Source of the DNA: Phycisphaerae bacterium
Lineage (GTDB): Bacteria > Planctomycetota > Phycisphaerae > UBA1845 > UTPLA1
NCBI GenBank assembly: GCA_023150615.1
Contig: JAKLKO010000007.1
Location: 107,016 to 171,015, forward strand
Reading direction: 5' to 3'
DNA length: 64,000 bases
The first letter of the stretch is position 1; each line of letters starts with the position of its first letter. The position numbers and the translations under genes were made by a program. The notes under the pieces are model-generated. The model saw only the letters and a list, made by a program, of their open reading frames with translations, was not told where the DNA came from and searched no databases. Below, piece by piece: positions 23,949-31,946 of the stretch.

Positions 23949-24683
23949 ATGAATGCAACGTGGACGATGGGATGGATGTTGGCGGCTGCGGTGTTGCTCG
24001 CCGGTGCGAATGGAGCGCGGGCGCTGCATCCGCCGCCCGATCACCGGTCCGGGCCACCGCCGCAGGACGAGGTCGGTCCGGACGATCCGCCGCCGATGGA
24101 CGACGAAATGCTGCCGGGTCCGGGACCCGGACCGCGCGGTCCGCGACCGAGTGGTCCGGGCGATGGCCCGGAGGCGCGACGGCGGTTCGGCGATCATGAC
24201 GAGATGCGCCTGCCGTCGAAGGAGGAGATCGAGGAGCTGCTCGCCTTCGCGAAGGAGCACTTTCCGGAGATGGCGGAGCACGCAAGCGAGCTGCGTGAGT
24301 CCGATCCGGCGATGTTCCGTCGCCTGATGAGGCGTGTGCTGCCGCGGCTGCGGATGATGAAGGACGTGTACGACCGCGACCCGCAGGGCCTCGGACGGCT
24401 CGTGATCGCCGACCACCGGCTGAACGAGAAGATCCGCCGCGCGGCCCGCGATTACCGGCGGGCGGTGGAGGGCGATGCGAAGAAGGCGGCCGGCGATCAG
24501 CTTCGTGCGCTGCTGGCCGAGCAGTGGGACGTGCGCATGGAGCGTCGGCGACTGGAGCTGGCGGACTTCGAGAAGCGGCTGGCGGAGCAGAAGCGTCGCC
24601 TGGACGAGCGTGCGGCGCGTCGCGACGAGTTGCTGCAACAGCAGTTCGACCGGCTGACGGGGGAAGGGGACCTGGACTGGTAG
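23949..24683 (+). CDS. exported Pro-rich, coiled-coil protein (CpxP/ZraP-like context)
   Basis: A 244-residue protein with a signal peptide (MNATWTMGWMLAAAVLLAGA, cleavage near ARALHP), then a Pro/Gly/Asp-rich linker to about residue 75 and a long charged helix region to the end (EEIEELLAFAKEHFPEMAEH, ELADFEKRLAEQKRRLDERA). Such proteins often follow planctomycete sigma/anti-sigma pairs and resemble periplasmic sensors of the CpxP/ZraP kind. I see no LTxxQ motif, so membership is not shown. The starts of the three genes suggest one operon, closed by a strong hairpin at 24729-24763. Confidence 0.75.
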   Translation: MNATWTMGWMLAAAVLLAGANGARALHPPPDHRSGPPPQDEVGPDDPPPMDDEMLPGPGPGPRGPRPSGPGDGPEARRRFGDHDEMRLPSKEEIEELLAFAKEHFPEMAEHASELRESDPAMFRRLMRRVLPRLRMMKDVYDRDPQGLGRLVIADHRLNEKIRRAARDYRRAVEGDAKKAAGDQLRALLAEQWDVRMERRRLELADFEKRLAEQKRRLDERAARRDELLQQQFDRLTGEGDLDW

Positions 24684-24728
24684 CGTCCGGCGGGCGGGGC
24701 CGGTCGATCCAGCGAGGGATTGGCAGTC

Positions 24729-24774
24729 GAACCCTCGCGTGGTACATTGCCACGTGAGGGTTCTGCATTTTCGG
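24729..24774 (+). terminator. intrinsic terminator closing the sigma-factor operon
   Basis: GAACCCTCGCGTGG (24729-24742) pairs with CCACGTGAGGGTTC (24750-24763) over 14 bp with one G-U pair and a 7-base loop. TGCATTTT follows. The stem is the longest perfect-class hairpin noticed in the window. Confidence 0.75.
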
Positions 24775-24836
24775 GCGGGAGGGCGTGACGTCGCACACGT
24801 CGGCGTTGCGGTCGTGCGTCGTCGAGAGGATTCTAG

Positions 24837-26231
24837 ATGATCGGGCGGCGTTGGCTGGGCGGAGTGCTGCTTGTCATCGCGTTGGTGGTTGCCGGAGCGG
24901 CGGTCCGCGGGGATGAATCACGACCCAAGCCGTCGAAGTCGGCGAAGCCGCTGAAGGTCGGCCAACGGCCCGGGGAATCCGATGAGGCGTTTGCGAAACG
25001 CCGTGCGCTGCTGATCCGCAAGGCCCAGAAAGACAAGGACGAGCTGTACACGCTCCGCGCGCGGCCGTTCATCGTGCGCAGCGACATCAGTTCCGAATTC
25101 ACGACCGACGCGGCGCTCTACATGGAGATGCTGCACCGGGAATACAAGCTGGCCTACCGGAAGATGAGCCTGCCGGCGGGGGACGTAAAGGAGTGGATCG
25201 AGGTCATCATCTTCGCGGATCGCGCGACGTACATCCGGAACGGCGGCACCGAGGGCAGTGGCGGTCAGTTCATGCAGTGGATCTTCACCGATCGGCCGCC
25301 GACGTGGCCGGCAAGGCACTACCGGCTGATGATGTTCACGAACGGGGTGACGAAGTTTTCGGATTGGCCGAAGGGGGTGCTGAAGCACGAGGCGGCACAC
25401 ATGGAGCTTCAGTTGCGGCTGGGGTTCGGGGTGGATTCGCCGCGGTGGTGGAACGAGGGGCAGGCGTCTTGTTTCGAGGACTGGGACTTCGACAAGTCGG
25501 TGGATGAGAATCTCGCGGAGATTCCGAAGCGCGGGCGCTACGCGCCGGTGATTCGCCGCCTGCACGGGACCAAGAAGTTCAAGCCGTTTGCGTACGTGTG
25601 GGAGATCAGCCCGCAGTCCTGGCACGCGGCCATGACCGATGAGCAGGGAGGGTTGAACTACGCGCAGGCATGGTCGCTCGCGGCGTTCATGCTGAACGAG
25701 GGCGTGAACGGGCGAAAGGCGTTTCAGCAGATCTACGGGCTGTCGAAGCGCGTCGGCGCAGATCGTCAGATCAGCGGGACCGGCACGAAGACGCGGGCCT
25801 GGGAAGTGAAGTTCCCGAAAGACGAGCAGAAGAAGATCGAATCGCAGTGGATGGCGTGGATCGAGAAGCAGCTTCCGAAGGATCGGGAGAACCCCGACGA
25901 GTGGATGGGGTTGGTCAACATGGGCTACGATCCGCGACTGAAGAAGCTCGTGCGGCTGGGCTCGTATTCGAAGGAGCAGTTGGCCGAGTTCTCCCGCGAG
26001 CACAAGAAGCGCACGGGCAAGTCGCTGCGGGGATTGGAAGAGGAGGACGAAAAGAAATCCGAGGCACAGGCGAGCGAGGACTCCGGCGAGGAAAAGGAAG
26101 CTGCCGACGACGAGAGACCGAAGCCCAGTCCGAAGCCGAAGAAATCCACCAAGTCCAAGAAGCCGTCCACTCCGGCCGACGACGATTCCGAGAAGAAGAG
26201 CGGCGACGGCCCGTCGCCGAGAGAGTATTGA
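24837..26231 (+). CDS. exported gluzincin-like protein (DUF1570 type)
   Basis: A 464-residue protein with a signal peptide (MIGRRWLGGVLLVIALVVAG, cleavage near VRGDES). The middle part has a zinc-protease-like motif HEAAH (184-188), with a candidate third ligand Glu in WWNEGQA (about 208), as in DUF1570 proteins common in planctomycetes. EVIIFADRATYIRNGGTEGS is the typical upstream strand. From about residue 390 the tail is a highly charged Glu/Lys/Ser/Pro repeat region likely to be disordered (KPSPKPKKSTKSKKPS). Peptidase activity is not proven. It lies after a terminator, so it has its own promoter. Confidence 0.82.
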   Translation: MIGRRWLGGVLLVIALVVAGAAVRGDESRPKPSKSAKPLKVGQRPGESDEAFAKRRALLIRKAQKDKDELYTLRARPFIVRSDISSEFTTDAALYMEMLHREYKLAYRKMSLPAGDVKEWIEVIIFADRATYIRNGGTEGSGGQFMQWIFTDRPPTWPARHYRLMMFTNGVTKFSDWPKGVLKHEAAHMELQLRLGFGVDSPRWWNEGQASCFEDWDFDKSVDENLAEIPKRGRYAPVIRRLHGTKKFKPFAYVWEISPQSWHAAMTDEQGGLNYAQAWSLAAFMLNEGVNGRKAFQQIYGLSKRVGADRQISGTGTKTRAWEVKFPKDEQKKIESQWMAWIEKQLPKDRENPDEWMGLVNMGYDPRLKKLVRLGSYSKEQLAEFSREHKKRTGKSLRGLEEEDEKKSEAQASEDSGEEKEAADDERPKPSPKPKKSTKSKKPSTPADDDSEKKSGDGPSPREY

Positions 26232-26252
26232 GCGCCGCACGGAGTGGTTTGC

Positions 26253-26621
26253 ATGGTGGGGCAAAAGGTCGTCGCGGTCATCGGGGCATCGTCCGACCCG
26301 TCAAAGTACGGCAACAAGGCCGTTCGGGCCTATCTCCGCCAGGGCTGGCGCGTCTATCCTGTGACGCCCAAGCCCGAACCGATCGAGGGCCTCTCGCCGG
26401 TCAAGTCGATCCTTGATATCCCCGGACACGTGCATCGCGCGACGCTCTATCTAGCGCCGGCGATCGGCCGTACCGTCCTGCGCGAGATCGCCGAGAAGGG
26501 CGTCGATGAGTTCTTCGTCAATCCCGGCGCCGAGAGCGACGAGCTGCTGGCCGAGGCCGAGCGGCTCGGCCTGCGACCCATCCAGGCGTGCAGCATCGTC
26601 GAGATCGGGGAGCGGCCGTAG
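26253..26621 (+). CDS. CoA-binding domain protein (YccU type)
   Basis: A 122-residue Rossmann-like protein. The nucleotide loop VIGASSDPSKYGNKAV and the segments VYPVTPKPEPIEGL, SILDIPGHVHRATLYLAP and FVNPGAESDELLAEAERLGL define the CoA_binding_2 family. It is cytoplasmic; its biological role is unknown. The ATG at 26253 leads directly into the first strand, while an ATG at 26244 would add three residues. It starts 21 bp after the preceding gene and may share its transcript. Confidence 0.92.
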   Translation: MVGQKVVAVIGASSDPSKYGNKAVRAYLRQGWRVYPVTPKPEPIEGLSPVKSILDIPGHVHRATLYLAPAIGRTVLREIAEKGVDEFFVNPGAESDELLAEAERLGLRPIQACSIVEIGERP

Positions 26622-26689
26622 TTCGGTCCGGCGGCGAGGGTTCCATCCGCATTGCCCATCGAGTGATTTGGCGCGACCTAGCGGCCCGG

Positions 26690-26695
26690 TAGAAT
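26690..26695 (+). promoter_or_regulatory. -10 element TAGAAT
   Basis: TAGAAT in the context GGTAGAATCCGG precedes the gene at 26742 by 46 bases. Confidence 0.45.
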
Positions 26696-26741
26696 CCGGC
26701 CCGATTGCGACGCGGAGATCGCCCACCCGCCGGAGAATCGG

Positions 26742-27308
26742 ATGCCCATTCAGTTTCGCTGTCCGTCGTGCCGCCAGCCGATCGAGATCGACGACGCCTT
26801 CGGCGGCCAGGCCGTCGGTTGCCCGTTTTGTCAGAAGGTCGTCACCGCCCCAACCGCGAGCGAGCCGGAAGCTGCGGCCTTCATGCCGTCGGCCGCGGCG
26901 CCGCCGTCCACGTCGGTCGAACTCGGGTATCCCGCCGCCGTTTCCCAGCCGCGCCCGAACTGGCCCGCGAGCGCCGGGCTCGTGGCGGCCGGGGTCGTCG
27001 TCGTGGCGGTGGGGATTCTCTTCGTGCTGAGCGCGTCGCTGGCTTCGCGAATCAAGGGTATTGAGACGTCGGAGGGCCAGTCGGAGTTGATCAAGCAGTT
27101 GCAATCGCACCCGGCGGTGCTGCCGCTGTCGATCGTCACGCTGATCGCGGATCTGTCAGGTCTGGTGCTGTCGATCATCGGGCTTCGGCCGGGTTATCAG
27201 GGTCGCAAGTGGCAGGCGGCGATCGGGTTGACGATCTGTGGGCTGCTCATCATCGTGCAGTGCCTGGGGGTCGTGCAGGGGCTGTCGCGGCAGGCGGTCG
27301 GAGGTTGA
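26742..27308 (+). CDS. zinc-ribbon membrane protein of unknown function
   Basis: A 188-residue protein. The N-terminus is a zinc ribbon with Cys7, Cys10, Cys27 and Cys30 (CPSCRQPIEIDD ... GCPFC), as found on many planctomycete proteins. A Pro/Ala linker leads to three membrane helices (about 77-100, 125-148 and 156-178). No catalytic motif is visible. The ribbon would face the cytoplasm if the first helix enters from inside. Its role is unknown. Confidence 0.82.
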   Translation: MPIQFRCPSCRQPIEIDDAFGGQAVGCPFCQKVVTAPTASEPEAAAFMPSAAAPPSTSVELGYPAAVSQPRPNWPASAGLVAAGVVVVAVGILFVLSASLASRIKGIETSEGQSELIKQLQSHPAVLPLSIVTLIADLSGLVLSIIGLRPGYQGRKWQAAIGLTICGLLIIVQCLGVVQGLSRQAVGG

Positions 27309-27584
27309 CGCGGACTCGCGTCTCGACAGCCGTGTCGATGCGGAGAAAGCCCGGGAGTGGGGTTGGTTAGCGCGTGCGCAACGCGATCGCGCGCCCGTCG
27401 GCGCGTAGTCCGGTAAGACCTTGACCACGATGGCGACCTGTCGGCGGGACTGCGGGTGGTGCCGGCCGGGATTTCGGCGGGGCGCGGGTCCGCGAAATCG
27501 GGTGGCGCGGGCGCGATTTTCGGTGGCGCGGGGTTGCCGTTCGGGGCGGCGGGTGTGGTAGGATGATGCCGGACGTCGCGTGAT
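27309..27584. other. G-rich non-coding stretch
   Basis: No gene is seen here; together with the promoter region and leader it makes 351 bases between genes. The direct repeat GGTGGCGCGGG occurs at 27501-27511 and 27522-27532. A GGTAGGAT element at 27557-27564 resembles the -10 pattern. G-runs are frequent, but no specific structure is supported. Confidence 0.35.
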
Positions 27585-27613
27585 TTGACACGCAGAGGGC
27601 GCGCGGCTACGGT
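27585..27613 (+). promoter_or_regulatory. promoter with consensus -35 TTGACA and TACGGT -10
   Basis: TTGACA (27585-27590), a 17-bp spacer and TACGGT (27608-27613) precede the gene at 27660. It is one of the few promoters here with a full -35 match. Confidence 0.5.
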
Positions 27614-27659
27614 CCGGAGCGTCAACACGGAGCGGGGAAGACCATCGCGAGGTAGTGCC

Positions 27660-28097
27660 ATGGATTCGACGAATCGAACCAAGCGGAATCGGCGGTCGAC
27701 GCCGGACGCGGCGCGGAAGTGGTTCACGGTGGAGCACGCGAATCGCGCGTTGCCGCTCGTTCGTCGAATCGTTTCAGACATCGTTGCCCAATACAAAGTC
27801 GTCTCCGCGCTTCAGGACGCGCTCGTCAACCCGGCGGACGGAACTTCGTCAGAGCGCCTGCGCGAGATGAAGGACGACGCCGACAACGCCCTCGACCACC
27901 TGCGCGAGCTCGTCGAGGAACTACGCGAAGTCGGCTGCGAACTGAAGGACTGGCAGCGCGGACTCGTCGACTTTCCGTGTCAGCGCGACGGCCGCGAGAT
28001 CCTTCTGTGCTGGCAGCTCGGCGAAGATTCGGTCGAGCACTGGCACGAGTCCGACGCCGGATTCTCCGGCCGGCAACTGATCACCGCCGACTTTTAG
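27660..28097 (+). CDS. DUF2203 family protein
   Basis: A 145-residue cytoplasmic protein. The domain starts KWFTVEHANRALPLVRRIVS, the typical DUF2203 opening, and continues with a long helical part (MKDDADNALDHLRELVEELR) and a C-terminal segment GLVDFPCQRDGREILLCWQL, then GEDSVEHWHE. The function is unknown. GAGG 9 bases upstream supports the ATG at 27660. Confidence 0.88.
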   Translation: MDSTNRTKRNRRSTPDAARKWFTVEHANRALPLVRRIVSDIVAQYKVVSALQDALVNPADGTSSERLREMKDDADNALDHLRELVEELREVGCELKDWQRGLVDFPCQRDGREILLCWQLGEDSVEHWHESDAGFSGRQLITADF

Positions 28098-28258
28098 CCG
28101 TCTCGAGATTTCACAGCCCTGACGACTCACCGGTAACGGCGATTTGATGGGGGTTTCCACTGATTCCGCGCACCCGGCGTAGTGGTCGCGTTCAGCCCCG
28201 CACCCGGACCTGCCGTTAATCTCCAAGGGCGCGACGCCGCGCCCTCGGGACGACGGGT

Positions 28259-29512
28259 TTGCGGATCATCTGGCACCTTCCTCAGTTTTCTTTGTACGGT
28301 TGCGGCATGTCCGGCCGAGCGCGGCGCATTGCCGCCGCGTGGGCTGCGCGCGGACACCACGTTCGGTTCATTGTGCCGGCCGATGCAGCGCCGCGGGGGA
28401 TCGACGCGGTCGATGGCGTCGCGCTGGAGCGGGTTGACGTTCCGGCGCGGCGTGAGGCGCACTGGTCGATGCAAGCGCGGGCCCGCATGCGACGCGCGCA
28501 GGATGTCGCGACGTCGCACTTCGGCGATAAGGACGCGGACGTTGTCGTGACGTGCCAGCCGGAGTTCGCGGCGGCGCTTCGGAATCGGCGGTCGTGGCAG
28601 CCGATCGTGCTCGTTGCCTGTTGTTCGCAGGTGCTCTATCGCGCGCTGCACCGGGAGACGCAGGCTCGGCGCAACTGGTCGAGTCGTCCGTTCTTCGCGC
28701 TTAACGCACGGTGGCTGGAGCGCGGCGAGGGGCACGGCATGCGCGCCGCGGACGCAGTCGCGTTCGACAGCGACATGACGCGCCGCGTTGCGGGGCACGT
28801 CCATCGCCTCGACCCCACGCGTTGCCACGTGGTGCCGCCGACGTGCGACACGCGGCGGTTCGCGCCGGCGGCCGAGTCTGTCCGCGCCGCGCGGCGATCG
28901 GAACTGCGAATCGGTTCGCGCGAGTTCGTCGTCGCGTGGTCCGGCCGAATGACGTACGAGAAAAACGTGGCGCTGCTGCTCGATGCGGCCGCGCGAACGC
29001 CTCGCTGTGTGGATCGACTCCTGCTGATCGGGGATGGCCCCGACTGCGTCGCGCTCAAACGCCGCGCGGTTGAGCTGGGCATCGCCGAGCGCGTCATCTT
29101 CGCCGGGTTGTGCGAGGAGCCGGTCGATTGGCTCGCGGCGGCCGATGCATTCGTCCTGCCATCGCGGGTCGATTCGTTCGGTGTCGCGGTCATCGAGGCC
29201 ATGGCCTGCGGACTGCCGTGCGTCGTCACCGGCTGCGTCGATGGGCGGGTCTATTGCGGCGCAGCCGAGTCGGTCGTCGATGGCGAGACTGGATTCGTGT
29301 TGCCCGATGCGGTGCCCGAGGTGCTCGCCGACATGCTGAAACGCCTTGCGTCGGATCGGCGGCTTGCACAGCGCTTCGGTATGGCCGGCCGCCGGCGAGT
29401 TGAAGATCGCTACGCCCTCGGCCGCGATGGGGCGGAACTTGAACGGATTGTCCAGGCCGTTTTGGGCGGGGAGGCTCCGGTCCTTCCGGTGGAGGAGTGC
29501 GCGGCGACGTGA
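28259..29512 (+). CDS. glycosyltransferase family 4 protein
   Basis: A 417-residue GT-B glycosyltransferase. The N-terminal acceptor domain has FSLYGCGMSGRARRIAAAWA. The C-terminal donor domain has FVVAWSGRMTYEKNVALLLD, DRLLLIGDGPDCVALKRRA, VIFAGLCEEPVDWLAAADAF and the donor-binding VDSFGVAVIEAMACGLPCVV. The start is TTG at 28259, directly before the first strand RIIWHLP; no ATG is available. Its stop overlaps the ATG of the next gene, a GT2 enzyme, so they form an operon probably for a cell-surface polysaccharide. Confidence 0.92.
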   Translation: MRIIWHLPQFSLYGCGMSGRARRIAAAWAARGHHVRFIVPADAAPRGIDAVDGVALERVDVPARREAHWSMQARARMRRAQDVATSHFGDKDADVVVTCQPEFAAALRNRRSWQPIVLVACCSQVLYRALHRETQARRNWSSRPFFALNARWLERGEGHGMRAADAVAFDSDMTRRVAGHVHRLDPTRCHVVPPTCDTRRFAPAAESVRAARRSELRIGSREFVVAWSGRMTYEKNVALLLDAAARTPRCVDRLLLIGDGPDCVALKRRAVELGIAERVIFAGLCEEPVDWLAAADAFVLPSRVDSFGVAVIEAMACGLPCVVTGCVDGRVYCGAAESVVDGETGFVLPDAVPEVLADMLKRLASDRRLAQRFGMAGRRRVEDRYALGRDGAELERIVQAVLGGEAPVLPVEECAAT

Positions 29513-30450
29513 TGAACCGCGGCGGCGAACTCGGTTCGAGCGTTTCCGTCGTCATCCCGACGTACCAGAGTGCGTCGGTGATCGGCCGGGCGATCGAATC
29601 CGTGCTTGCGCAGTCGCATCCCGCGTTTGAGATCATCGTCATCGATGATGGAAGCACGGACGATACGGAATCGCGCGTGCGCCGAATCGGTCCGCCGGTG
29701 CGTTACGTGCGTCAGGCGAACGCGGGGCCGGGCCCGGCCCGGAACCACGGAGCGTCGATCGCGCGCGGCGCGTGGCTGGCGTTTCTCGACGCGGACGATC
29801 TTTGGCGGCCGACCAAGCTGGCCGTGCAGTTGGAGTGCGCGTGGCGGCATGCCGCGGATGCGGTTTTTTCCGCGAACGTGAACCACATGACGAGCGGCGG
29901 GACGACCGTCTCGTATCAGGGATCGATGGATCGCGGCGTGCTGGTGCGGGCGCTGCTGTGCGGAAACGTGCTGGAGGGTGGTTCGTCCGGCCTGCTCGTG
30001 CGGCGCGAGGCGTATTTGGCCGTCGACGGCTTCGACCCCGGATTCACGGTCGCCGAGGACAGAGACCTGTTCATCCGTCTGATCTCCCGGTTCACGGCGG
30101 CCTACGTCAATGAGCCGCTCGTCGATCGCTACGAGGGGCCGGTGAGATTCGGTGCCGATCCGCAGCGGAACCTCCGCGGGGGCCTGCGCATCATCCGCCG
30201 GCACGGGCACCGGCTGAACGGACTGCCCGGCGGCCGGCTCGTTCTGCGCCGTGCACGGGGCATGGCGCTGCGCCGCTGCGGAATGCAATACCTTGATCGC
30301 GGCGAGATCCAGCGCGGCGCCGGCTATCTGCGGGCGTCGTTGCTCATCTGGCCGTTCATGGCCGATCCGTGGCGGGCCGCGATCAACTCGTGGCTCGGTC
30401 GACTGCCCGCGCCTCGGGCCGGGATTCGTCCTGCGCGCGTCGTGCGGTAA
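29512..30450 (+). CDS. glycosyltransferase family 2 protein
   Basis: A 312-residue GT-A glycosyltransferase. The nucleotide-sugar domain has SVVIPTYQSASVIGRAIESV, IIVIDDGSTDDTE, NAGPGPARNHG and the metal-binding FLDADDLW. The later FDPGFTVAEDRDLFIRLISR supplies the catalytic ED motif. The ATG overlaps the stop of the GT4 gene (GTGATGA), indicating coupling. The stop codon TAA is also the start of a -10 element (TAAGAT) for the next gene. Donor and acceptor are unknown. Confidence 0.92.
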   Translation: MNRGGELGSSVSVVIPTYQSASVIGRAIESVLAQSHPAFEIIVIDDGSTDDTESRVRRIGPPVRYVRQANAGPGPARNHGASIARGAWLAFLDADDLWRPTKLAVQLECAWRHAADAVFSANVNHMTSGGTTVSYQGSMDRGVLVRALLCGNVLEGGSSGLLVRREAYLAVDGFDPGFTVAEDRDLFIRLISRFTAAYVNEPLVDRYEGPVRFGADPQRNLRGGLRIIRRHGHRLNGLPGGRLVLRRARGMALRRCGMQYLDRGEIQRGAGYLRASLLIWPFMADPWRAAINSWLGRLPAPRAGIRPARVVR

Positions 30451-30453
30451 GAT
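30448..30453 (+). promoter_or_regulatory. -10 element TAAGAT, predicts leaderless mRNA
   Basis: TAAGAT begins with the stop codon of the upstream gene and ends 7 bases before the ATG at 30461, so transcription should start at the initiation codon. No ribosome binding site is seen. Confidence 0.45.
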
Positions 30454-30460
30454 CGCGGCG

Positions 30461-31822
30461 ATGCGGACCCGTATCGACGATGCCGTGCTGGTTGCCTTGC
30501 GCGCCGGCGTCCCAACGTCTCTTGAACATCACGGCATTCTGATCGCGGGCGAACGCATCGAGGCCGTCGGTCCGACCGACGCCGTGAAGCAATTCCCCGC
30601 GGATCGCGTCATTGACGGCTCGGAGCACCTGGTCGTCCCCGGGTTCATCAATACGCATCATCATCTGTACCAGTCGCTCACGCGCGGACTGCCGGCCGTG
30701 CAATCGTGCGGCCTGTTCGACTGGCTGGCGCATCTCTACGAGCGGTGGTCGAGCCTCGACTACGCGTCGGTCAAACTCGCGGCGCAGGTCTGCATCGCCG
30801 AACTGCTGCTGAGCGGCTGCACGACGACGAGCGACCATTTCTACCTGTTTCCGGCCGGTTCGGACGTACGGCTGGAGGCCGTGCTCGACGCGGCGGACTC
30901 GCTCGGGATGCGGATTCATGCATGCCGCGGCAGCATGAGCGTCGGCCGTTCGCGCGGCGGACTTCCGCCGGATCGGTGCGTGCAGGACGAGGCGGCCATT
31001 CTGGCGGATTGCCAGCGCGTCCTCGATCGCTTCCACGACGCGACGATCGGCGCGATGCGGCGGATCGATCTCGCGCCGTGCTCGCCATTCTCCGTCAGCC
31101 CCGAGCTGCTGAAGGAAACGGCGATGCTGGCCCGATCGCGCGGCGTGCTGCTGCATACGCACGCGGCGGAGACGCTCGACGAGCAAGCGTATTGCCTGGA
31201 GCGTTTCGGCGTCCGGCCGATCGAGTACCTTCGGCAGCATCACTGGCTCGGCCCGGACGTGTACCTCGCGCACTGCGTGCACGTGAGCGATGGGGAGATC
31301 GACCTGCTGGCGCGCACGCTCACGAGCGTTGCACACTGCCCCAGCTCGAACATGCGCCTCGGCAGCGGCGTGCCGCCCGTGCGTCGGATGCTGGAGCGCG
31401 GCGTCAACGTTTCGATCGGCGTCGATGGCAGCTCGAGCAACGACGGCGGCGACCTGGTCGGCGAAGCGCGGCAGGCGCTGCTGCTGCAGCGCGTCGCGGG
31501 CGGCCCAGCGGCCATGACCCCCGCGCAGGCGTTTGAGATCGCCACGCGCGGCGGCGCGCGGGCCCTGAATCGCCAGGAGCTCGGCGACCTGGCCGTGGGC
31601 ATGGCGGCCGACATCGCGATGTTCCGCGCGGACGACATCGCACTGGCCGGCGCAATCGCGCACGATCCACTCGGCGCGCTGATGCTCTGCCGCGCGCCGC
31701 GCGCCGACCGGGTCTTCGTCAACGGTCGGATCGTTGTCGAGGACGGACGACTGGCCGGCGTCGACGCCGGCCGGCTCGCGGCCGAATTCAACGACCTTGT
31801 TCGCCGCCGGTTCCGGGCGTAG
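30461..31822 (+). CDS. amidohydrolase, probable 8-oxoguanine deaminase
   Basis: A 453-residue metal-dependent deaminase of the TRZ/ATZ type. The metal His pair lies in GFINTHHHLYQSLTR (about 66 and 68). Further ligands are in LLHTHAAETLDEQ and VYLAHCVHVSDGEI, and the catalytic Asp is in SIGVDGSSSNDGGDLVGEAR. The HHHLYQSLTR segment and the SSSNDGGDLVGEARQALLLQ segment are typical of 8-oxoguanine deaminases, which remove the amino group of the oxidised base. Atrazine chlorohydrolase-like or other deaminase activity cannot be excluded. The gene is predicted to be transcribed from a -10 box in the stop of the previous gene. Confidence 0.85.
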   Translation: MRTRIDDAVLVALRAGVPTSLEHHGILIAGERIEAVGPTDAVKQFPADRVIDGSEHLVVPGFINTHHHLYQSLTRGLPAVQSCGLFDWLAHLYERWSSLDYASVKLAAQVCIAELLLSGCTTTSDHFYLFPAGSDVRLEAVLDAADSLGMRIHACRGSMSVGRSRGGLPPDRCVQDEAAILADCQRVLDRFHDATIGAMRRIDLAPCSPFSVSPELLKETAMLARSRGVLLHTHAAETLDEQAYCLERFGVRPIEYLRQHHWLGPDVYLAHCVHVSDGEIDLLARTLTSVAHCPSSNMRLGSGVPPVRRMLERGVNVSIGVDGSSSNDGGDLVGEARQALLLQRVAGGPAAMTPAQAFEIATRGGARALNRQELGDLAVGMAADIAMFRADDIALAGAIAHDPLGALMLCRAPRADRVFVNGRIVVEDGRLAGVDAGRLAAEFNDLVRRRFRA

Positions 31823-31876
31823 TCCGGCCGCCCGACACGGCGCACCGCGGGCCGGGACGACGCGGCGCAGTTTTGC

Positions 31877-31882
31877 TACACT
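31877..31882 (+). promoter_or_regulatory. -10 element TACACT of acnA
   Basis: TACACT in GCTACACTCCC lies 64 bases before the aconitase start. No -35 is recognised at the expected position. Confidence 0.45.
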
Positions 31883-31946
31883 CCCTTCACCGGGCTCGAC
31901 GCGACGATCGCGTCCAAGCCGGACCATTCCGTAAGGAACGAATGCC

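Noticed and set aside
28098-28258. Possible ribosome binding site and ATG upstream of the TTG start of the GT4 gene
   Set aside because: No in-frame ATG exists before the conserved first strand; the TTG at 28259 is the only sensible start.
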